A stretch of 64,000 bases of DNA from Sandaracinus amylolyticus. Lineage in GTDB: Bacteria; Myxococcota_A; Polyangia; Polyangiales; Sandaracinaceae. Location: positions 7,254,001 through 7,318,000 of the forward strand of contig NZ_CP070225.1 of NCBI RefSeq assembly GCF_021631985.1, in the 5' to 3' direction. Made by a program: the position numbers and the translations under genes. Positions 1 through 8,848 of the stretch are shown here, piece after piece. Each line of letters begins with the position of its first letter. Position 1 is the first letter of the stretch. The notes under the pieces were generated by a model. The model saw only the letters and a list, made by a program, of their open reading frames with translations. It did no database searches and had not been told where the DNA came from.

Positions 1-944
1 GAGGGCGGCGGCGCGATCGGCTGCGGAGGCACGTGAGTGAGCCCGCTGATCCATGCCGCGGGCGTCGGGAGCGCTTCGAGCGCGGCGAGCATCTCGGGCG
101 CGTTCGCGAAACGATCGCTCGGCTTCTTCGCGAGCGCGCGCTGCACGATCTGCTCGAGCGCCGGCAGCACCGTGAGCCCCTCGCGCTTGGTCGAGAGCGG
201 CGGCACCGGCTCGAGCAGGTGCGCCTTGAGCATCTCGTGCTGGCTCTCGACCTCGAACGGCCACGAGCCGGTGAGCATCTCGAAGAGCATCACGCCGAAC
301 GAGTAGACGTCGCTGCGCGCGTCGACCGGCGTGCCCGTCGCTTGCTCGGGCGACATGTACGCGGGGCTTCCGAACACCGCGCCCTGCATCGTGAGCTTCT
401 TCGCGGGGCCCCACTTCTTGTCGTCGGTGAACTTCACCAGACCGAAGTCGAGCAGCTTCGCGACCCAGTTGCGCCCGTCCCACGTGACGAAGACGTTCTC
501 GGTCTTCAGGTCGCGATGCAGCACGCCCGCCTTGTGCGCGTGCGCGAGGCCGCGGAGCACTTGCTTGCCGAGCTCGAGACCGGTCTGGGGATCCGGCGTG
601 TGCTCGACGACCATCTCCTCGAGCGTGCGGCCCTGCAGCAGCTCCATCACGAGGTACGGCGTGTTGCGCGCCGTGTCGACGCCGTAGTCGCGCACCTCGA
701 GGATGTTCGGGTGCTTGAGCTCGAAGAGCGCCTCGGCCTCGCGCCGGAAGCGCTCGCGCGTCTCGTCGTCGGCGATCTCGTTCTGCAGGATCTTCACCGC
801 GCAGAGCGCGCCGCGCGCGTCGGTCGCGCGGTAGACCGTGCCCATCGCGCCCGCGCCGAGCTTCGCGTCGAGGCGATACTTCCCCGCGACGATCTGACCG
901 ACCATCGGATCGGGCTTGGAGGCGCTGGGCGCGGTCGCGTTCAT
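1..944 (-). CDS. Serine/threonine protein kinase, N-terminal 314 residues (runs off left edge)
   Basis: This is a cytoplasmic Hanks-type Ser/Thr kinase of the bacterial Pkn family. My own minus-strand translation from the ATG at 942-944 stays open to the window edge. The kinase domain starts near residue 20 with a Gly-rich loop (GAGAMGTV). Next come the VAIK-type lysine (CAVKIL), the catalytic loop HRDLKTEN, the metal-binding DFGLVKF, the SPAYMSPEQ activation-segment end, and subdomain IX (DVYSFGVMLFEML). All the residues needed for catalysis are present, so it should be active. The domain finishes around residue 285, and a Pro-rich linker is starting at the window edge; in this family such linkers lead to a transmembrane segment and a sensor domain. 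It lies 52 nt downstream of dctP on the same strand and may be co-transcribed. The substrate is unknown. Confidence 0.9.
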   Translation of the reverse strand, partial: MNATAPSASKPDPMVGQIVAGKYRLDAKLGAGAMGTVYRATDARGALCAVKILQNEIADDETRERFRREAEALFELKHPNILEVRDYGVDTARNTPYLVMELLQGRTLEEMVVEHTPDPQTGLELGKQVLRGLAHAHKAGVLHRDLKTENVFVTWDGRNWVAKLLDFGLVKFTDDKKWGPAKKLTMQGAVFGSPAYMSPEQATGTPVDARSDVYSFGVMLFEMLTGSWPFEVESQHEMLKAHLLEPVPPLSTKREGLTVLPALEQIVQRALAKKPSDRFANAPEMLAALEALPTPAAWISGLTHVPPQPIAPPP

Positions 945-996
945 CGACGTCCCGCAGGGTACACGAGATGCCTCCGTGTGTTCAGTGCTCCGGGCC

Positions 997-2022
997 TCAA
1001 CGCGCGGCGGCGATCGCACGATCGAGCAGCTCGCGCGTGTAGACGCGACCGACGAGGCGCTCGCGCGTCTGCTGCGCGATCTGCCGCCACTCCGCCTCGT
1101 ACTGCGACGCGTCGACGATCGTCATGCCGGGGCGCGTCGAGAGCGTCTGGTAGTAACGATCGTCGTCGCGACGCACCGTGCGCTGCAGCGTCTCGTGGGC
1201 CTGGCGTCCGGTCTCGCGCAGCGCGGTCTGCAGATCGGCAGGCAGCGACTCGACCTTCTCCTTCGAGAAGAGCGTCGCGCCGAGCAGCACCGCGTTCGAC
1301 TGCTGCATCACGTGGTTGAGCCGCGTGTGCCACTGCAGCGCGCTCGCCGCGGTCGCCGACGCGACGACGGTGTCGATGCGGCCCTGCTCGAGCGCGCCCA
1401 TCACCTGTCCGATCGGCAGCGGCACGCCGCCGGTCGCGCCGATCACACGGAGCAGCTCGGGGAAGATCGGATCGTTCTCGAGGATCCACGGGTGTGCCTC
1501 GCGGAAGTCCGCGGGGCGACGGATCGGGCGCGTCGAGAAGATGCGGCCCTGCCCGTAGTCGCTCCAGCCCATGAGCGTCGCGCCGTTCTGCTCGAAGAGG
1601 CCGCGCAGCTCCGCGTCCATCCTCGTGCGCGCGCGATCGAGGTGCTCGTACGTCTCGAACACGCCGGGCGCCTGCAGCACGAGCGCGGGGCGCGCGATCT
1701 GTCCGATCCCGATCGCGGTGAAGCTCGCTCCGTCGATCTCTCGCGCGCGCAGTCGACGCACCAGATCGAGCTCGTCCCCCGCGCCCGCGGGCATGACGTT
1801 GATCGTGAGGCGTCCGCTGGTCTGCGTGCGCAGCGTGTTGCCCCACGCGGTGAACACGCGGTGCCACGCGGAGCCGCGCGGCGCGAGCGTCGCGATGCGC
1901 AGCGTGACCGGGGCTTCCTGCGCGGAGGCGAGGCGAGCTGCCACGCTCATGTCCACCAGCGAGGGAGCGAGCAGACCCGTCGCGAGAGCGGGCAACGCGG
2001 CGAGGAACGATCGTCGGTCCAT
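997..2022 (-). CDS. dctP: TRAP transporter solute-binding protein, DctP family, Tat-exported
   Basis: This is the 341-residue periplasmic receptor of a tripartite ATP-independent transporter, a class that usually binds carboxylates. The N-terminus MDRRSFLAALPAL has a twin-arginine motif followed by a hydrophobic core, so folded export by Tat is likely; the mature part starts near residue 36. The body shows the DctP pattern: ATLAPRGSAW, a central GWSDYGQGRIFST segment, the motif RPIRRPADFRE, and a helical C-terminus. The ATG has GGAG five bases upstream. No DctQ or DctM membrane subunit is visible in the window, although the tatT partner lies two genes upstream on the same strand. Family membership is clear, but the ligand cannot be read from the sequence. 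Confidence 0.9.
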   Translation of the reverse strand: MDRRSFLAALPALATGLLAPSLVDMSVAARLASAQEAPVTLRIATLAPRGSAWHRVFTAWGNTLRTQTSGRLTINVMPAGAGDELDLVRRLRAREIDGASFTAIGIGQIARPALVLQAPGVFETYEHLDRARTRMDAELRGLFEQNGATLMGWSDYGQGRIFSTRPIRRPADFREAHPWILENDPIFPELLRVIGATGGVPLPIGQVMGALEQGRIDTVVASATAASALQWHTRLNHVMQQSNAVLLGATLFSKEKVESLPADLQTALRETGRQAHETLQRTVRRDDDRYYQTLSTRPGMTIVDASQYEAEWRQIAQQTRERLVGRVYTRELLDRAIAAAR

Positions 2023-2134
2023 GCGTCTCCGGGACGAGGGTGCAGGATGCGTGTCGGACGACCCGCGGGCCCCGAGGATTCATCGGCGCCCGATGCGCTT
2101 CAAGCGAGAATCGGGTGCGAAACGCGCTACGCGG

Positions 2135-3535
2135 TCAGCGCTGGATGGTCGCACGCACCGGCGGCGCTCCGTCGTCTCCTCCGAACACGATCTCGCGCGC
2201 CCCCGCGGGCGGATCGTGGATCCACACCACGAAATCGTAGAGGCAGTCGCAGCGCGTCAGCGGAGCGCGGTGCGGAAGGTCGCCGATGCCGAGCTCGATC
2301 GATCCATCGACGCGAAGCCGCGCGTCGATCGGCGGTGCGTGCCCGCAGTTGTAGACGAGCTGCGACACGCGGATGCGCAGACCGCGCCGTGTGAGCCGCG
2401 CGTCGAGGGTCGGCGGAGGCTCGTCGAGCATCGAGTGGTCGACGCAGCGCACCGGATCGATGCGGGTGCGGAGCGCGCGCTCGCCGGGCTCGAGGCGCCA
2501 ATGAGTGCGCGCGACGCGCGGCGTGACTCCGTCGAGCCCCCGATCACGCACCGACGCGCTCCAACAGACCGGCGCGCCGGTCGTCGACACGCACACCGCG
2601 CCGTCCTGCCCGTGCAGCCCGACGATCTCGCCGCGACGCAGGCGAAAGCCGTCCCAGATCGACGCGCGCCTCCGGATCCGCAACCCGCCATTGCAGTCCA
2701 CGGCATCGCGCGTCGCCACACACGCGCCCTCCTCGTCGAGCGTGAGATCGATCCACGCGGGGTTGTCGCGGACCAGCACGCGTGCGTCGTCCTGCGTCGG
2801 GCCCCAGCACTCGAGCGCGCGATCGGCGGCGATCGCACAACAGCCGGTCGGCCCGCAGCGCAGCGCGTCGGGCACGAGCTCGAGGGGCATGCGACGCGCC
2901 GCGCACGGCGACGAGTCGCCGCAAGCCGGGAGGACCTCCTGGTTCTCGCCCCAGCACCACAGCGCGGCGTCGGCGTCGATCGCGCACGCGCCTCCGAGGA
3001 ACGCGGTCACCGTGCGCACGCGATCGAGCGGCCGTGCATCGTCGCGCACGACCCGCATCGCGTCCGCGGCCGCCGCGTCGATCGGCGTCGAGGAGGCGTC
3101 CCAGCACGACACGGTCGTGTCGGTGAGCAACGCGCAGACACGTCCCTGCGCCATCGCAATCGCGCTCGCGCGACCTCGCACGCCGACGACTTCGCGCGGC
3201 GTGAGCTCCGATGCGGGGCACGTATCCGCGCGGTCCACCAGATCGCTGCTCTCCGGCCATCCCCAGCAGAACACCGAGCCGGACCGGGTGAGCGCGCAGG
3301 TGAGCGGCCCGCCCGCGTCGATGGCCACCGCGGGCTCGGGAAGCGCCACGTCGAAGTCGTGGATCTCGGGCTCGCAGGTGTCGCGCCCGCGCCATCCCTC
3401 GCAGTGCACCGTGCCCTCGGTCAGCGAGCAGCGATGCTCTCCGCTCGTGACGATGAGGCTCCGCGCATGCGCGCTCGCGGGCGCGACGATCGAGAGCGCA
3501 ACGGCGACGAGGATCGCGTGGTGAGCTGTCTTCAC
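2135..3535 (-). CDS. Secreted RCC1-repeat-like protein
   Basis: A 466-residue exported protein starting at GTG. A signal peptide (residues 1-24, ending ASAHA) is followed by repeating units of about 45 residues of the type HRCSL..G.VHCEGW, TCALTRSGSVFCWGW, CALLTDTTVSCWD, CAIDADAALWCWGEN and CAIAADRALECWG. This C-x-L...G...CWG pattern is the bacterial RCC1-like beta-propeller repeat common in myxobacterial surface proteins. Five or six blades occupy residues 25-330. The last 120 residues, with scattered cysteines, are a different domain that I do not recognise. The paired Cys in each blade suggest disulfides and an extracytoplasmic location. It lies between tatT and dctP on the same strand, an unusual position for a TRAP locus. 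Its role is not known. Confidence 0.8.
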   Translation of the reverse strand: MKTAHHAILVAVALSIVAPASAHARSLIVTSGEHRCSLTEGTVHCEGWRGRDTCEPEIHDFDVALPEPAVAIDAGGPLTCALTRSGSVFCWGWPESSDLVDRADTCPASELTPREVVGVRGRASAIAMAQGRVCALLTDTTVSCWDASSTPIDAAAADAMRVVRDDARPLDRVRTVTAFLGGACAIDADAALWCWGENQEVLPACGDSSPCAARRMPLELVPDALRCGPTGCCAIAADRALECWGPTQDDARVLVRDNPAWIDLTLDEEGACVATRDAVDCNGGLRIRRRASIWDGFRLRRGEIVGLHGQDGAVCVSTTGAPVCWSASVRDRGLDGVTPRVARTHWRLEPGERALRTRIDPVRCVDHSMLDEPPPTLDARLTRRGLRIRVSQLVYNCGHAPPIDARLRVDGSIELGIGDLPHRAPLTRCDCLYDFVVWIHDPPAGAREIVFGGDDGAPPVRATIQR

Positions 3536-3588
3536 ACGATCTTGGAGTCAGGCTCGGCTCGAAGGTTTCGATCGAGCCTCGTGCCGCT

Positions 3589-4512
3589 CTAGAACAGCTC
3601 GTCGACGCGCTGCAGGAGGCGAATCGCGCGACGCCGCGCGAGGCGGTTCGCGAGGCGCACGTCGGCGCGGGGATCACCACCGTCGATGATCTCGCGCAGC
3701 AGCGAGATGAAGAGCGCGCGATCGCCGGTGGTGACCGCGTAGGTGCGCGCGTACTGCAGCTGGATCTGGAAGAACGATCGGTTCGTGCCGGTGAGCGCGC
3801 GCTCGAAGAGGATGCGGCCCTGCGCGGGATCTCCGCCCAGCGACTCGGGCACCGACGATGCGAGCGCGCCGAGGAACATCAGCCCGCCGTACTCGAAGTA
3901 GCTCGGGTCGAGCTCGACCGCGCGCTCCACCATCGCGCGCACCTTCGGCAGATCGAGCACGAGCTCGGGATCGTCGGTCGCGACCGCGATCGCCGAGCCC
4001 CACGCGTAGCCGGTCCAGAGCAGGAAGCGCACGTCCTCGGCGGTGCGGTAGTGCGTGTCGAGGTACTGCACGAACGCGTCGTGATCGCCGTTCACCGCCG
4101 CGTCGAACCCGCTGTCGCGCAGACGGATGTGATGCATGCCGACGTTGCGCGCGCGCAGGTACATGAGGCGCGCGCGACGCATCGTCTCGTCCTGCGCGTC
4201 GAGATCGCCGCGCGCCTCGGCCTCCTCGGCTTGCGGCTCGAGCCAGCCGTACGCGTACGAGACGTACGCGCGCAGCATCTCGAGCCCGACGCGATCGTCC
4301 TCGGGCAACGTCGCGTAGAGGCCTTCGAGCTGCAGGATGCTGCCCGGCATCGCATCGCCGACGAGCTCGGGGTCCCAGTGCTCCTGGATCGCCGCTGCGC
4401 CGCGGGTGATCAGGCCGACGCTCTGGCTCGCGGTGAAGCGGCCGGTGTCGCAGCCCGGGAAGAGCGCGAGCGCGAGGAAGATGGCGAAAACGAAGAGCTC
4501 TCGAGCCCGCAC
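3589..4512 (-). CDS. tatT: TRAP transporter-associated lipoprotein TatT
   Basis: A 307-residue lipoprotein (GTG start) with lipobox LFPGC, acylated Cys at 21. The rest is all-helical with TPR-like pairing (e.g. AMVERAVELDPSYFEYGGLMF). It matches the TatT (T-component) family, periplasmic alpha-helical proteins known from Treponema Tp0956, which trimerise and dock DctP-type receptors. The match rests on length, the lipobox, the SVGLITRGAAAIQEHWDPELVG-type N-terminus and the dctP gene two positions downstream. The C-terminus is rich in Arg. It is divergent from gluQ across 95 bases, which presumably hold the promoters of both genes. Confidence 0.8.
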   Translation of the reverse strand: MRARELFVFAIFLALALFPGCDTGRFTASQSVGLITRGAAAIQEHWDPELVGDAMPGSILQLEGLYATLPEDDRVGLEMLRAYVSYAYGWLEPQAEEAEARGDLDAQDETMRRARLMYLRARNVGMHHIRLRDSGFDAAVNGDHDAFVQYLDTHYRTAEDVRFLLWTGYAWGSAIAVATDDPELVLDLPKVRAMVERAVELDPSYFEYGGLMFLGALASSVPESLGGDPAQGRILFERALTGTNRSFFQIQLQYARTYAVTTGDRALFISLLREIIDGGDPRADVRLANRLARRRAIRLLQRVDELF

Positions 4513-4607
4513 GGTCGCAGCCTTACGGGAACCGGACGACTCGTGTCAAATCATTGTGACGTCGCAGGAAGGTGCGTAGTCCGCGACGCAGTGGAGACGA
4601 TCACGCG

Positions 4608-5531
4608 ATGAGCTCTTATCGAGGGCGCTTCGCGCCCTCGCCGACGGGGCGCGTTCATCTGGGCACCGCGCGCACGGCGTTGGTCGCGTGGCTGCGCGCG
4701 CGATCGCAGCGCGGGGCGTACGTGATGCGCGTCGAGGACATCGATGCGCCGCGCGTGGTGCCGGGCGCGATGGAAGCGATGCTCGAGGATCTGCGCTGGC
4801 TCGGGCTCGACTGGGACGAAGGGCCCGACGTCGGCGGCGCGCTCGGGCCCTACGTGCAGTCGCTGCGGCTCGAGCGCTACGAGGCCGCCTACGAGCTGCT
4901 GCGCGCGCGCGGGCACCTCTATCCGTGCACCTGCACGCGCAAGGAGATCGCGAGCATCGCGAGCGCGCCGCACGGGGAGGAGCCGATCTATCCCGGGCTC
5001 TGTCGCGAAGGACGGACCCACCCCGAGCGCGCATCGGCGTGGCGCTTCCGGATGCACGACGCGCCGACGTTCGCCGACGTGATGCACGGCGCCTCGCGCG
5101 TCGGGATGGGCGCGGGGGACTTCGTGGTGCGACGCGCCGATGGCGTCTTCTCGTATCAGCTCGCGGTGGTCGTCGACGACCGTGCGATGCGGATCACCGA
5201 GGTGGTGCGCGGCGACGATCTGCTCTCGTCCACGCCGCGACAGATCGCGCTCCATCGCGCGCTCGGTGGCGAGCCGCCGGCGTGGATGCACGTGCCGCTG
5301 GTGGTGGGCCCCGATGGAGAGCGGCTCGGCAAGCGCCACGGCTCGACGGCGATCGCCGAGCTGCGTGCGCGCGGCGTGCGCGCGGAGTCGATCGTGGGCT
5401 GGCTCGCGCGCTCGCTCGGGATGCAGGGACCGAGCACGATCGCGGCGCGCGAGCTCGTCGATGGGTTCGACGTCGCGATGCTCTCGCGCGAGGTCGTGGT
5501 CGCCGACGTCGCGACGCTCTTCTTCGCGTAG
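4608..5531 (+). CDS. gluQ: Glutamyl-Q tRNA(Asp) synthetase
   Basis: This 307-residue enzyme is a stand-alone paralogue of the GluRS catalytic core. It activates glutamate and attaches it to the queuosine at the wobble position of tRNA-Asp. The HIGH-type motif is in FAPSPTGRVHLGTARTA (residues 7-23) and the KMSKS-type motif is LGKRHGS (about 240). The zinc ligands typical of GluQ are Cys107, Cys109, Tyr128 and Cys132. It ends after the Rossmann fold without an anticodon-binding domain, as expected. I chose the ATG at 4608, preceded by GGAGA, over an upstream GTG at 4572 because the conserved SSYRGRFAPSPTG begins here. Confidence 0.95.
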   Translation: MSSYRGRFAPSPTGRVHLGTARTALVAWLRARSQRGAYVMRVEDIDAPRVVPGAMEAMLEDLRWLGLDWDEGPDVGGALGPYVQSLRLERYEAAYELLRARGHLYPCTCTRKEIASIASAPHGEEPIYPGLCREGRTHPERASAWRFRMHDAPTFADVMHGASRVGMGAGDFVVRRADGVFSYQLAVVVDDRAMRITEVVRGDDLLSSTPRQIALHRALGGEPPAWMHVPLVVGPDGERLGKRHGSTAIAELRARGVRAESIVGWLARSLGMQGPSTIAARELVDGFDVAMLSREVVVADVATLFFA

Positions 5532-5625
5532 CGACGTTCACGGTCCATCGCCCGCGCGTGCCGCAGCGGCGTGCGCATCGTGCGGATGAGGCGCGCGGGA
5601 CCGTGGGCCTGAGGGCTCAGCGACT

Positions 5626-5722
5626 GTCGAAAAATCGGCTCGCCCGCCCGCCCCTACCGTACGCGCGCTTCGCGCGCTCCCGTCCGGGACGTGCGGGACG
5701 AGCACTCCGGCAGACTCAGCCG
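5626..5722 (+). repeat. Dispersed hairpin repeat, copy 1
   Basis: Roughly 88 bases that recur at 47138-47216 (inverted) and 48717-48805. Shared landmarks are AATCGGCTCGCCCGCC, CCTACCGT, the inner hairpin GCGCGC-TTC-GCGCGC, CTCCCGTCCGGGAC and GCGGGACGAGCACTCCGGCA. The outer arms (GCTCGCCCGC and GCGGGACGAGC) pair with a one-base bulge. It lies between the converging gluQ and glp transcription units, with its right end touching the stop codon of the small minus-strand gene. It may be a REP-like element or a bidirectional terminator. Confidence 0.75.
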
Positions 5723-5841
5723 TTCACGGGCTGCAGGCGCTTGATCGTCCGCTCGTACGTCACGAGGTGCGCGAGGACGTAGACGCTGCCCACGGCGTAG
5801 TGCGCGAGCGCGACGGGTGCATCGGCGATTCGGCGGAGCAT
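5716..5841 (-). CDS. Small hypothetical protein, 41 residues
   Basis: A short frame from an ATG, 56 bases downstream of glpB on the same strand, encoding MLRRIADAPVALAHY and so on, with a central hydrophobic stretch (VALAHYAVGSVYVLAHLV) and a basic end (YERTIKRLQPVNG). Nearly every third codon position is G or C (about 37 of 40), like the neighbouring genes, which supports real coding. There is no clear ribosome binding site. A single-span or membrane-associated peptide is possible. I do not recognise it. Confidence 0.45.
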   Translation of the reverse strand: MLRRIADAPVALAHYAVGSVYVLAHLVTYERTIKRLQPVNG

Positions 5842-5897
5842 ACGAGAACGAGCATGCTCGCCCTCGGTTTCGCGAGCGTTTCACCAGCGGGAAATCG

Positions 5898-7166
5898 TCA
5901 CGACGTCGCGCTCGTGCCTGCGATCCAGCCGGTGGTCGCGGCGACGCCCATGCCCGTTCCGTCGGAGGGATGCGTGCCCTCGAGCAGCGCGCCGCACACG
6001 AAGAGGTCGCGTGACAGCGGCGTGCCGTGGGCGTCGAGCGCGCGCATCGACGCGTCCCATCCGACGCCGAGCGAGAACCCCGCGCCCGGCGTGAACGGAT
6101 CGTCTCCGTAGAGCGCGCGAGGATCACGTCCGCGCGCGCTCGAGCTCAGCGGGAGCGCGCGGCCGCGCGAGTAGAGCGGCAGCCCGGCGAGCGGCTCGCG
6201 CACGTCGTGCGACGCGCTCTGCACGCCACCTCCGACGTGCTTTCCGGTCGCGAGGATCACGGCGCCCGCGCGCAGGACGGTGCCGTCGACCAGGTGCACC
6301 TCGGGTGCGCGCACCCGCGCGACGCGAGCCTCGCGCCGCGGGATCGACGCGCGCTCGAGCGCGGTCGCGATCCGACGCGCCAGACGCAGCGCCTGCGCGC
6401 CGGCGAGCGACTCGACGACCTCGCCGATCGGCAGCTCGATCCCGGTCTCGACCAGCGCGCGCACGCGATCGTCCTCGAGCCCGAGGAGCGGCGGCACGAG
6501 GACCGCGTCGAACGACGCGCCACCGAGCGCGCGAGAGAGCGTGGTGACGAGACGTCGTCGCGCATCGCCCGCGTCGAGGAGCGCGGCGATCTCGTGGGGG
6601 AGCAGCGTGACGTCGCCGGCGCGCCGGAAGAGCTCGACCTCGACCGCGACGAAGCGGCGGGCATCGCCGGCGCGCACCGCGCGCTCGTTGAGCGAGGCGG
6701 CGACGAACGGACCGTCGAACGAGCGCAGCGCGCGCATCCACGCCACCGCGATGCGCGCGTTCGGGATCGGTCCGAGATCGAGCACCGCGTGCTGCACCAG
6801 CGCGGCGCGACGCACCAGGCCGAGCTCGGTCGCGGCGAGCGCAGCGTCGGCGTGATCGCCGAGCGACGGGTAGATGGCGAGCGCTTCGGCGAGCGCATCG
6901 TGCGACGCGGCGAGCGCTTGGCGCGCGAGGGTGCGCGGAAGGCGGGCCCACGGATGCGCGGGCTCGCGGTGCGCATCGAGCGCACGATCGATCGTGCGCG
7001 GTGCGGCGAACGGATCGTTCACCGTCGCGACATCCCACGCGCCACCACTCAACGACGTCGCGCCGGCACCGCCGTCGATCACGAGGACCTTCGCGCCGGC
7101 GCGCGACGCCGCGAGCGCGGCGGACAGGCCCGCGATCCCCGCGCCGACGACGATGACGTCGGTCAC
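5898..7166 (-). CDS. glpB: Anaerobic glycerol-3-phosphate dehydrogenase subunit B-like flavoprotein
   Basis: A 422-residue FAD/FMN-binding protein. The N-terminal dinucleotide-binding motif VIVVGAGIAGLSAALAAS is followed by GGAGATSLSGGAWDVA, a GlpB-type segment. A second nucleotide-contact region (AGAVILATGKHVGGG) and the C-terminal DLFVCGALLEGTHPSDGTG close the fold. In GlpABC enzymes this subunit works with GlpA to pass electrons from sn-glycerol 3-phosphate to the quinone pool. The start is a GTG overlapping the glpA stop (GTGA), so the two are translationally coupled. No glpC membrane-anchor gene follows. Confidence 0.85.
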   Translation of the reverse strand: MTDVIVVGAGIAGLSAALAASRAGAKVLVIDGGAGATSLSGGAWDVATVNDPFAAPRTIDRALDAHREPAHPWARLPRTLARQALAASHDALAEALAIYPSLGDHADAALAATELGLVRRAALVQHAVLDLGPIPNARIAVAWMRALRSFDGPFVAASLNERAVRAGDARRFVAVEVELFRRAGDVTLLPHEIAALLDAGDARRRLVTTLSRALGGASFDAVLVPPLLGLEDDRVRALVETGIELPIGEVVESLAGAQALRLARRIATALERASIPRREARVARVRAPEVHLVDGTVLRAGAVILATGKHVGGGVQSASHDVREPLAGLPLYSRGRALPLSSSARGRDPRALYGDDPFTPGAGFSLGVGWDASMRALDAHGTPLSRDLFVCGALLEGTHPSDGTGMGVAATTGWIAGTSATS

Positions 7167-8848
7167 GTCTCGTCCTCGTGGCGCGCCGCGCGAACCTCTT
7201 CGAGGAGCAGCTCGGGGCTCATGCCCGCCGCGACGTGCCGCGCGATCGCGAGCTCTTCCTGGCGCACCTGTGCGCCGTCGAGCGCGACCACCCGGGTTCT
7301 GTAGCGGTCGATCAAGAACTCCGCGGCCATGCGATGGGCCGCGCTGGGCGGGAGCGCGCGCTCCTCCGAGACGATCTGCGCGCAGCGATGCGCGCACCGC
7401 ATGCCGCCACAGGTGCCGAGCCCGAGCCTGGTGCGACGCGCGACATCGGCGACGTCGCGCGCGCCCTCGACCACCACCGCGTGCCGCACCTCGGCCTCGA
7501 TCACCGGCTCGCACGGGCACACCACCGCGCGCTCGTCGCGATCACGCGCGAGGCGCGCGCCGATCGCGCTGACGCGCGCGCCGTGACGATAGGCGAGCCG
7601 ACGCGCCGCGGGCTCGGGCAGCTTCAGCGACTCCGCGAGCGCAAGCGCGTCCACCGGTGCCTCGCCGCCCGGCAGCGGAAGCTCGTGGGTGCGGCCCCGC
7701 GCGCGCACGTCGAGATCCCGCGCGAGCTGGTCCGTCATCTCCTCGGCGAAGATGCGATAGCTCGCGAGCTTGCCGCCGATCATCGAGTAGAGGCCGGGCG
7801 CGCCGTCCTTGGTGTGATCGACGATCGCGTGCTCGCGCGAGAGGTCGTCCTCGCTCGGGCCGTACTCGTAGAGCGTGGGGCGCACGCCCGCGGTGGTGCC
7901 GATGACGCGCGCGTTCGCGACGGCGGGCACGACACGGGCGACACCTTCGACCAGATAGCGGACCTCGTCGGTGGTCGCGCGGACGTGATCGAGATCGCCG
8001 TAGTAGTCGTCGTCGGTGGTGCCGAGACAGCTCACGTTCTGCCAGGGCATCGAGAAGATCTGACGACCGTCGATCGCCTTGCAGACGATCGCGTAGTTCC
8101 CGATGCGGCGATCGAAGACGACGTGGATGCCCTTGCCGGGACGCACCTTCGCGCGCTCGGAAGAAGGCGCGCTCGCGAGCGCGGCGGTGATCGGCGCCCA
8201 CGCGCCGGTCGCGTTGACGACGCGTTTCGCGGTCGCGGTGAAGCGCGCGCCGGTCTCGCGATCGCGCGCGATGACGCCGGTGACCGCGTCGTTCTCGCGG
8301 AGCAGCGAGATGACCTCGTGATGGGCGCGGCAGGTCGCGCCGTGGGCCTCGGCGTCGAGCACGTTCGCGAGGCAGAGGCGCGCGCCGTCGATGCCCCACT
8401 CGTCGAAGGTGATCGCGCCGCGCAGATCGCCGGCGAGCCCGGGCTCGAGCGCGCGCGCTTCGTGATCGCTGAGCAGGTTGTGGGGCTTGCCGCCCTTGAG
8501 CGGCTGATAACGATCGTAGAACGCGAAGAACGCGTCGACGGCGGCGAGCGCGACGCGTGATGCGAGGCCGCGCGCGGGGATCGGGAAGAGGAACGGGATG
8601 CGGAAGACGAGGTGCGGCGCGATGCGCTGGATGTAGCCGCTGTCCTGGCAGGCGAGGCGCGTGACGTCGGGCGTGTCGGTCAGGTAGCGCGCGCCGCCGT
8701 GGATCATCCCTGAGGAATTGCCCGACGCGCCGAAGCCCCAGTCGTGCTTCTCGAAGAGCAACACCTTCATGCCGCGCAGCGCGCAGTCACGGGCGACGCC
8801 GGTGCCGTTGACGCCGCCGCCGATGACGATGACGTCGAAGTCGCTCAT
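7163..8848 (-). CDS. glpA: Glycerol-3-phosphate dehydrogenase, GlpA type with [2Fe-2S] tail
   Basis: A 561-residue FAD enzyme that oxidises sn-glycerol 3-phosphate to dihydroxyacetone phosphate. The FAD motif VIVIGGGVNGTGVARDCA is at residues 6-23. The GlpA/GlpD signatures FGASGNSSGMIHGGARYL and GVRPTLYEYGPSEDDLSREH follow, and Gly-Gly-Lys-Leu (IGGKLASYR) closes the catalytic domain near residue 365. The C-terminal domain has the four cysteines of a BFD-type [2Fe-2S] site (VCPCEPV and GTCGGMRCAHRC), which separates GlpA from aerobic GlpD. ATG overlaps the upstream stop (ATGA) and the stop overlaps glpB's GTG. The pairing with glpB indicates quinone-linked glycerol catabolism. Confidence 0.93.
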   Translation of the reverse strand: MSDFDVIVIGGGVNGTGVARDCALRGMKVLLFEKHDWGFGASGNSSGMIHGGARYLTDTPDVTRLACQDSGYIQRIAPHLVFRIPFLFPIPARGLASRVALAAVDAFFAFYDRYQPLKGGKPHNLLSDHEARALEPGLAGDLRGAITFDEWGIDGARLCLANVLDAEAHGATCRAHHEVISLLRENDAVTGVIARDRETGARFTATAKRVVNATGAWAPITAALASAPSSERAKVRPGKGIHVVFDRRIGNYAIVCKAIDGRQIFSMPWQNVSCLGTTDDDYYGDLDHVRATTDEVRYLVEGVARVVPAVANARVIGTTAGVRPTLYEYGPSEDDLSREHAIVDHTKDGAPGLYSMIGGKLASYRIFAEEMTDQLARDLDVRARGRTHELPLPGGEAPVDALALAESLKLPEPAARRLAYRHGARVSAIGARLARDRDERAVVCPCEPVIEAEVRHAVVVEGARDVADVARRTRLGLGTCGGMRCAHRCAQIVSEERALPPSAAHRMAAEFLIDRYRTRVVALDGAQVRQEELAIARHVAAGMSPELLLEEVRAARHEDET

